DNA from: Manihot esculenta
Lineage: Eukaryota; Streptophyta; Magnoliopsida; Malpighiales; Euphorbiaceae
Length of the DNA stretch: 64,000 bases
Reading direction: 5' to 3'
Assembly (NCBI RefSeq): GCF_001659605.2
Contig: NC_035162.2
Coordinates: 10,187,248-10,251,247, forward strand
Under the pieces are notes generated by a model. It saw only the letters and a program-made list of their open reading frames with translations. It was not told the origin of the DNA and searched no databases. Positions 63,694-64,000 of the stretch are shown here, one piece after another (within the stretch, counting starts at the first letter, position 1; the number at the start of each line of letters is the position of its first letter). Position numbers and translations under genes: made by a program.

Positions 63694-64000
63694 GTAATAA
63701 ATTATAGAAAAATACCTGATCTTCCTTAATTTTGCTTTATCTCCTTTTACTTTTCTTGGTTTTTCCTTCATTCTTATCCAATCATCTTGCATTATTCATT
63801 ACCAACCTACTGGCTGTTTTAGGTATGTGGGCAATCAGCTGGCTTCAGGTTGACAGTTTAAAAACATTAAATAAATATAAATAGATATATAAGTAGATGA
63901 GAACCTCTCAGATTAGGCAGATCATCAATACTGAAAATAATGAAAACAGAAATTGCTCTCTAGTTACAATCATCTTGTGCCAAAAGGACCTGTTAGAGAT

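Overview
This window is nuclear DNA from a flowering plant. The genes have GT-AG introns and CT-rich 5' leaders. The spacers are AT-rich and carry LTR retrotransposons, MITEs and a LINE relic. The genes are typical of a eudicot: CIPK, retromer VPS26, a PPR protein, a miR159-regulated GAMYB, NOA1 and plastid ISPE. Protein character suggests a rosid, perhaps a Euphorbiaceae such as cassava or a relative. That placement is an impression, not a computed result.

Layout. From 1 to about 9.7 kb lies a nested retrotransposon block. An old, deleted Ty3/gypsy element (5' LTR end, PBS, leader, gag, broken protease, integrase tail, 3' LTR) was hit by at least three insertions of a GC-rich LTR family whose ends read TGTAATACCCG...CGTTACA. 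Two are complete solo LTRs in opposite orientation, each with a perfect 5-bp target duplication. The third is cut by the window start. These LTRs carry clusters of a 13-base odd palindrome, TTCGGC-N-GCCGAA.

From 10.9 to 64 kb there are nine genes. They are a CIPK3-type calcium-sensor kinase (+, 11.67-15.83 kb, 14 coding exons), VPS26 (+, 17.74-24.59 kb, first coding exon only ATG), an intronless mitochondrial-type PPR gene (-, 28.35-31.04 kb), a GAMYB-like R2R3 factor with a miR159 site (+, 34.12-37.79 kb), and a two-finger C2H2 protein with internal duplications and C-terminal EAR-like repeats (+, 40.36-41.83 kb). They continue with a plastid-targeted tryptophan/tyrosine-permease-family transporter (+, 44.99-51.14 kb, 14 exons), the circularly permuted GTPase NOA1/RIF1 (+, 51.88-58.09 kb, 13 exons), a BIR1-like LRR receptor pseudokinase (+, 58.60-60.85 kb), and the 5' eight exons of ISPE/CMK of the plastid MEP pathway (+, from 61.53 kb, running off the end).

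The genes do not form a cluster with a shared pathway. Three products (the transporter, NOA1 and ISPE) look plastid-targeted, but each has its own spacer and presumably its own promoter. The notable points are the nested LTR history, two Mutator-type MITEs with 9-bp target duplications (one inside a transporter intron), the heavily altered kinase domain of the BIR1-like receptor, and the repeat-built zinc-finger protein. I found no wholly new system.
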